A stretch of DNA of 21,335 bases, from the IMG/VR virus record IMGVR_UViG_3300003478_000026, positions 1 to 21,335 of that record; one strand, 5' to 3'. Position numbers and translations under genes: made by a program. Under the pieces are notes generated by a model that made no database searches, had not been told where the DNA came from, and was given only the letters and a program-made list of their open reading frames with translations. This DNA comes from a virus. Below are positions 18,447 to 21,335 of the stretch, piece after piece (the stretch's first letter is position 1; each line of letters starts with the position of its first letter).

Positions 18447-20156
18447 CTATCTTTGGTAAATTTTACCATCTTCAGCACTTCTAAAATAACCGCCTATTGG
18501 TATTGTATGTAATTGATTATCAGGATCATCAAGGGTTTCATACGAACCTTGATTTGCCATATATCTATTTACAACAATGGGTTGATAACCACCTAAAACA
18601 TTTTCTCTAGTTTTTTCTGTATAATTTCTAATTCTTTCTACCCAACCAGCAAATCCTGCTGATGTTGTCCAGCCTGTAGCATATTCAGCCACTAATCTTT
18701 CCCATTCAGGTTCAGTTACCGCAGCACCAGAGCGAGTTTTGAGAATATTATTGATTAATGATGTGGCTTTTTCTGCAAACTCTCTAGCCTCATAACCTTT
18801 CTGACCACGAAGATATTTCTGATATTTATTAACAGTTGCCCAACCTGGTAATGATCCTGTCCAAACAACTTGCCCATTAACAACTTCCTTCTTCATGTGT
18901 CGAGAAATTTCTGCTTCAATAGGTGATAGGATTGTGTCCATTGTGCCAACGCCACTCTTAACATAATTTTCACCTAGTCTTTCTATAGACTTAACAACTA
19001 GGTTTTCTGATTGTATGGCTCTAGTACCATCTTCACTAATAAGCGACATAATATCGCTAAATACATCTGTACCAGCAAGACCTTGTTGAACTAATAATTT
19101 CGCTAGTTCAATTCTCTGTTCTTCATTATTTACAGCACCCTCATGTTGTTTGAATAATTCAGCAGCTTTAGCTTCTGGATCACTAATAGCAAGATCATTG
19201 TCAAAGACTTTCGCACCATTATCTTCGTAATACCATTTCTCATCTGCCCTTTTAACCATTTTTCTTTCAACGCCTTCATCGTTAAGTAGTTTCATGGTTC
19301 TAGCATCATAGATCCTACCACCAACTATTTTAGTTGGTATAACTTCTTTAGAACCTGGAATCATTGCCTCTCGTGTATCTGCGTTATAAACAACACCATT
19401 TTGTGTAATCCAATCAATGTCTGCATATTCACTTTCTATAGAGTTGAGTATTTCATCTCTTTCTTCTTGAGGTTTAACTAAAAACTCAGGATCATTCATT
19501 AATAAAGATATTCTTGCTATTTTAGCAGAAGCAAATTTATCCATTGATTGATTTCTATCTATCCAAATAGCAAAACCTTCTTTAGTAGGAGTATCAGTAG
19601 TATTTACATAATTTTTCCACTCTTTTGTTTGTTCTACATTACCACTACCCATGTATGTTACAAACTCTGCACCAGTAGGAGTGTCATCAGTTCTTATATA
19701 TTCTGCCCAAGTATTAGGAACTGAACTAGGATTGACAAAATCTTGATATTGTTGTTGTAATTCTGGAGCTAAACCCTGCATATATTCCCATTTCTTTGTA
19801 TCATCAGTTCTATTGTCTGTTGCTTCAGGTATATCTTTAAGCATTGAAGCCACCTTATTAGCTTCTTCTATAAAACCACTTGCATACAACTTATTTATAG
19901 CACCTATATAGTCTGCCCTAGTTTCCATATTGGGAAATTGAGTTAAGATACTATCCAGTAATTCTTTTCTTGCAGCTTGTTTCTTGTGTGCTGTGATTGC
20001 AGGGTTTTCTATGCCTAACATACTTTCAACACCTTGTTTCATTCTCTCCATTCCTCTAGCAGCACCATATTGTGTGGCTTGTGCAGCAGGAACATCTATT
20101 GCTGCCATTGCAACTCTTTCTCTTTCTTGTGCTAGTATGTTGTCATATAATCCCAT
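18447..20156 (-). CDS. Internal virion protein with 30-residue repeats
   Basis: A 569-residue acidic late protein. Residues about 149-200 hold two copies of a 30-residue repeat, one starting TWAEYIRTDDTPTGAEFVTYM and the next EWKNYVNTTDTPTKEGFAIWI, with conserved W150/W180 and DTPT. The remainder is helical, with a C-terminal half rich in E, W and aromatic residues. I cannot place the family; its neighbours (ejection-type proteins on both sides) argue for a virion core protein. AGGAGAATTT precedes the ATG at 20156. Confidence 0.7.
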   Translation of the reverse strand: MGLYDNILAQERERVAMAAIDVPAAQATQYGAARGMERMKQGVESMLGIENPAITAHKKQAARKELLDSILTQFPNMETRADYIGAINKLYASGFIEEANKVASMLKDIPEATDNRTDDTKKWEYMQGLAPELQQQYQDFVNPSSVPNTWAEYIRTDDTPTGAEFVTYMGSGNVEQTKEWKNYVNTTDTPTKEGFAIWIDRNQSMDKFASAKIARISLLMNDPEFLVKPQEERDEILNSIESEYADIDWITQNGVVYNADTREAMIPGSKEVIPTKIVGGRIYDARTMKLLNDEGVERKMVKRADEKWYYEDNGAKVFDNDLAISDPEAKAAELFKQHEGAVNNEEQRIELAKLLVQQGLAGTDVFSDIMSLISEDGTRAIQSENLVVKSIERLGENYVKSGVGTMDTILSPIEAEISRHMKKEVVNGQVVWTGSLPGWATVNKYQKYLRGQKGYEAREFAEKATSLINNILKTRSGAAVTEPEWERLVAEYATGWTTSAGFAGWVERIRNYTEKTRENVLGGYQPIVVNRYMANQGSYETLDDPDNQLHTIPIGGYFRSAEDGKIYQR

Positions 20157-20165
20157 TAAATTCTC

Positions 20166-20999
20166 CTAACTAAATAAACCCTTAATAATTCCACCAGCAC
20201 CAGGAAAGAATGCGTTACCTGCTAATCCTAATATATCAGCTAAACCACTACCTTGTTTTTGCTTGGTTGCCATTTCATTTGTAAAAGCAGTTCCTAAAGA
20301 TGCTGGTGGTTTTGCATCAACACCCATATTTGTGTTTGCAGCAAATTGATTAAGCTGACCTGTGTTTATAGCATCTATCAGTCCTCCACCAAGTTGTTGT
20401 TGTTGGAAGTTTGCAGTTTTCATATTTTGTGCAGCCAATATATCTTCAGATAAAGCCTGTTGATTAGCCATATATTGATTTTGTGCCAATCCACCTTGTA
20501 GTTGTCCACCATGGGATGTACTAAGCATACCCCCTGCTTTTAAACGCTCTAATAATTGAGCTGTTTGATAATCCTGTGCTTGTTGCATAGCTGGTCTTTT
20601 TAGGTCATACATTTGCTGACCTAAAGAATAAGGGTCTAAGTTTGATACCTGATCCATCAAACCTTGTTGTTGAGAGTATAAAGAACCTAACATCCCTTGT
20701 GCTGCTTGATTAGGCATATACTTTATTGTATTTGTAGCCTCATCATATATAGCATCACCATACGCTGTACCAGTTGTACTCCCAGGTCTAGCAGCAGCTA
20801 TTTGATCCTGCCACATTCCTTGGTTAGCAGCAACATTCTGAGATGCTAGGTTTTGATTGTATGCATTTTCAGCAAATCCTGCTGCACTATCCCAGAAACC
20901 ACTCTTTTTGGAGTTTCCTGGTATTATTTTCGGTTTTGGTTTTGGTGTAATAAACTTACCTATATTTCCACCTAGTCCATATTGTCCTACCATTCCCAT
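20166..20999 (-). CDS. Q/A-rich internal virion protein (gp14-like?)
   Basis: A 277-residue protein very rich in Gln, Ala, Gly and Asn, with repeated 'QQAL', 'QQGLM' and 'NQYMANQ' helices and a hydrophobic C-terminus (ILGLAGNAFFPGAGGIIKGLFS). Composition, size and position upstream of two large ejection-type proteins recall the small member of the podovirus internal core (T7 gp14 or P22 gp7-like), which forms a channel in the outer membrane. Sequence identity with those is not visible. AGGAGAT precedes the ATG; the next gene starts 9 bases beyond its stop. Confidence 0.65.
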   Translation of the reverse strand: MGMVGQYGLGGNIGKFITPKPKPKIIPGNSKKSGFWDSAAGFAENAYNQNLASQNVAANQGMWQDQIAAARPGSTTGTAYGDAIYDEATNTIKYMPNQAAQGMLGSLYSQQQGLMDQVSNLDPYSLGQQMYDLKRPAMQQAQDYQTAQLLERLKAGGMLSTSHGGQLQGGLAQNQYMANQQALSEDILAAQNMKTANFQQQQLGGGLIDAINTGQLNQFAANTNMGVDAKPPASLGTAFTNEMATKQKQGSGLADILGLAGNAFFPGAGGIIKGLFS

Positions 21000-21017
21000 A
21001 TCTCTATCTCCTAATTA

Positions 21018-21335
21018 TTATGCTGTTCGTTTCCAAAAATATACTACTATGTATGGTTGTACGATGTCGTGTGTATGTGCGCCACCTCCACCTGTAGAAC
21101 TGGTTTGAGTATCTGCTGCTCCCCTAAGTCCAGTTATATCGTGAATACTCATAGCCTCAGATGTAGTTGACTTGCCATATGTGTGCGTATGAGCAGGTAT
21201 TTCAGCAGTTGTTAATGTATGTGAATCAGTTTTAGCACCACCAGTTTCCTCTACAGTATCAAAGTCTGTATCGCCAGAATCTAAACCTACAAGCACCTTA
21301 CCTGCTCCAAAGGCTACCCAAGTTGTTCCACCTAT
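21018..21335 (-). CDS. Tail-collar-type fibre protein (5' part outside window)
   Basis: The C-terminal end of a larger protein: the frame stays open to the right edge, giving 105 residues. It reads IGGTTWVAFGAGKVLVGLDS, then a His-rich segment LTTAEIPAHTHTYGK, and ends GGGGAHTHDIVQPYIVVYFW followed by KRTA. This is the classic tail-collar / microcystin-dependent-protein C-terminus (Phage collar domain), with HTH metal-binding pairs, as found at the tip of short tail fibres. It likely forms part of the host-recognition fibre. The real start lies beyond 21335; a GTG at 21296 is an internal codon rather than a start. Confidence 0.85.
   Translation of the reverse strand: MGGTTWVAFGAGKVLVGLDSGDTDFDTVEETGGAKTDSHTLTTAEIPAHTHTYGKSTTSEAMSIHDITGLRGAADTQTSSTGGGGAHTHDIVQPYIVVYFWKRTA

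Noticed and set aside
1-21335. CRISPR arrays, insertion sequences, integrase or lysogeny repressor
   Set aside because: No regular spacer-repeat array, transposase, recombinase or CI-like gene was found; the repeats seen are too few and irregular.

Overview
The window is one contiguous piece of a tailed, podovirus-like bacteriophage genome. It is AT-rich (by eye about one third G+C, not counted), densely packed, and rich in small genes that overlap by 1-20 bases. The layout, the low G+C and the internal virion proteins fit a marine phage such as those infecting SAR11/SAR116-type hosts, but that host guess is inference. I see no integrase, tRNA, rRNA, insertion sequence or CRISPR array.

Layout. 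(1) 1-3360, minus strand: head and packaging genes, read right to left as small terminase, large terminase, an 80-aa unknown and the portal protein, which runs off the left edge. (2) 3361-4078: about 700 bases without a gene, holding the terminase promoter, an 8-bp G+C-rich inverted repeat and several short repeat families; a possible packaging or regulatory region. (3) 4079-8540, minus strand: 17 small genes, mostly of unknown function, with two four-cysteine zinc ribbons, a larger zinc-knuckle protein, a winged-helix protein and a small membrane protein. Two of them are single-gene units with their own promoter and terminator. (4) 8541-8650: divergent promoters. (5) 8651-15140, plus strand: the replication, recombination and lysis region. 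In order these are an ERF annealing protein, a 150-base stretch of tandem hairpins ending in an intrinsic terminator, an SSB-like protein with a DDIPF tail, a small HTH protein, a lambda-O-like initiator with an apparent internal origin, three unknowns, a DnaB helicase, a YbcO-type nuclease, holin-like and small membrane proteins, NinB, RusA and a lipoprotein. (6) 15144-21335, minus strand: late genes converging on region 5, read right to left as a tail-collar-type fibre (cut by the right edge), three internal/ejection proteins, a coiled-coil protein and a lysozyme-like protein.

How it fits together. The plus-strand block resembles the early O-P-nin region of lambdoid phages: the O-like protein would bind the dyads in its own gene and load the DnaB-type helicase, the SSB-like and ERF proteins would handle single strands, and RusA, NinB and YbcO would process recombination and packaging intermediates. 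The terminator between ERF and the replication genes implies a regulatory decision point. The minus-strand small genes look like early host-takeover or accessory genes. The two structural blocks point the same way, so on a circular or permuted map they could form one late unit running from the fibre and ejection genes or from terminase through portal and the head genes outside the window.

Most novel-looking items: the candidate origin, the hairpin/terminator array before the SSB-like gene, the repeated leader and terminator cassettes of the small genes, and the repeat-rich gap beside the small terminase.
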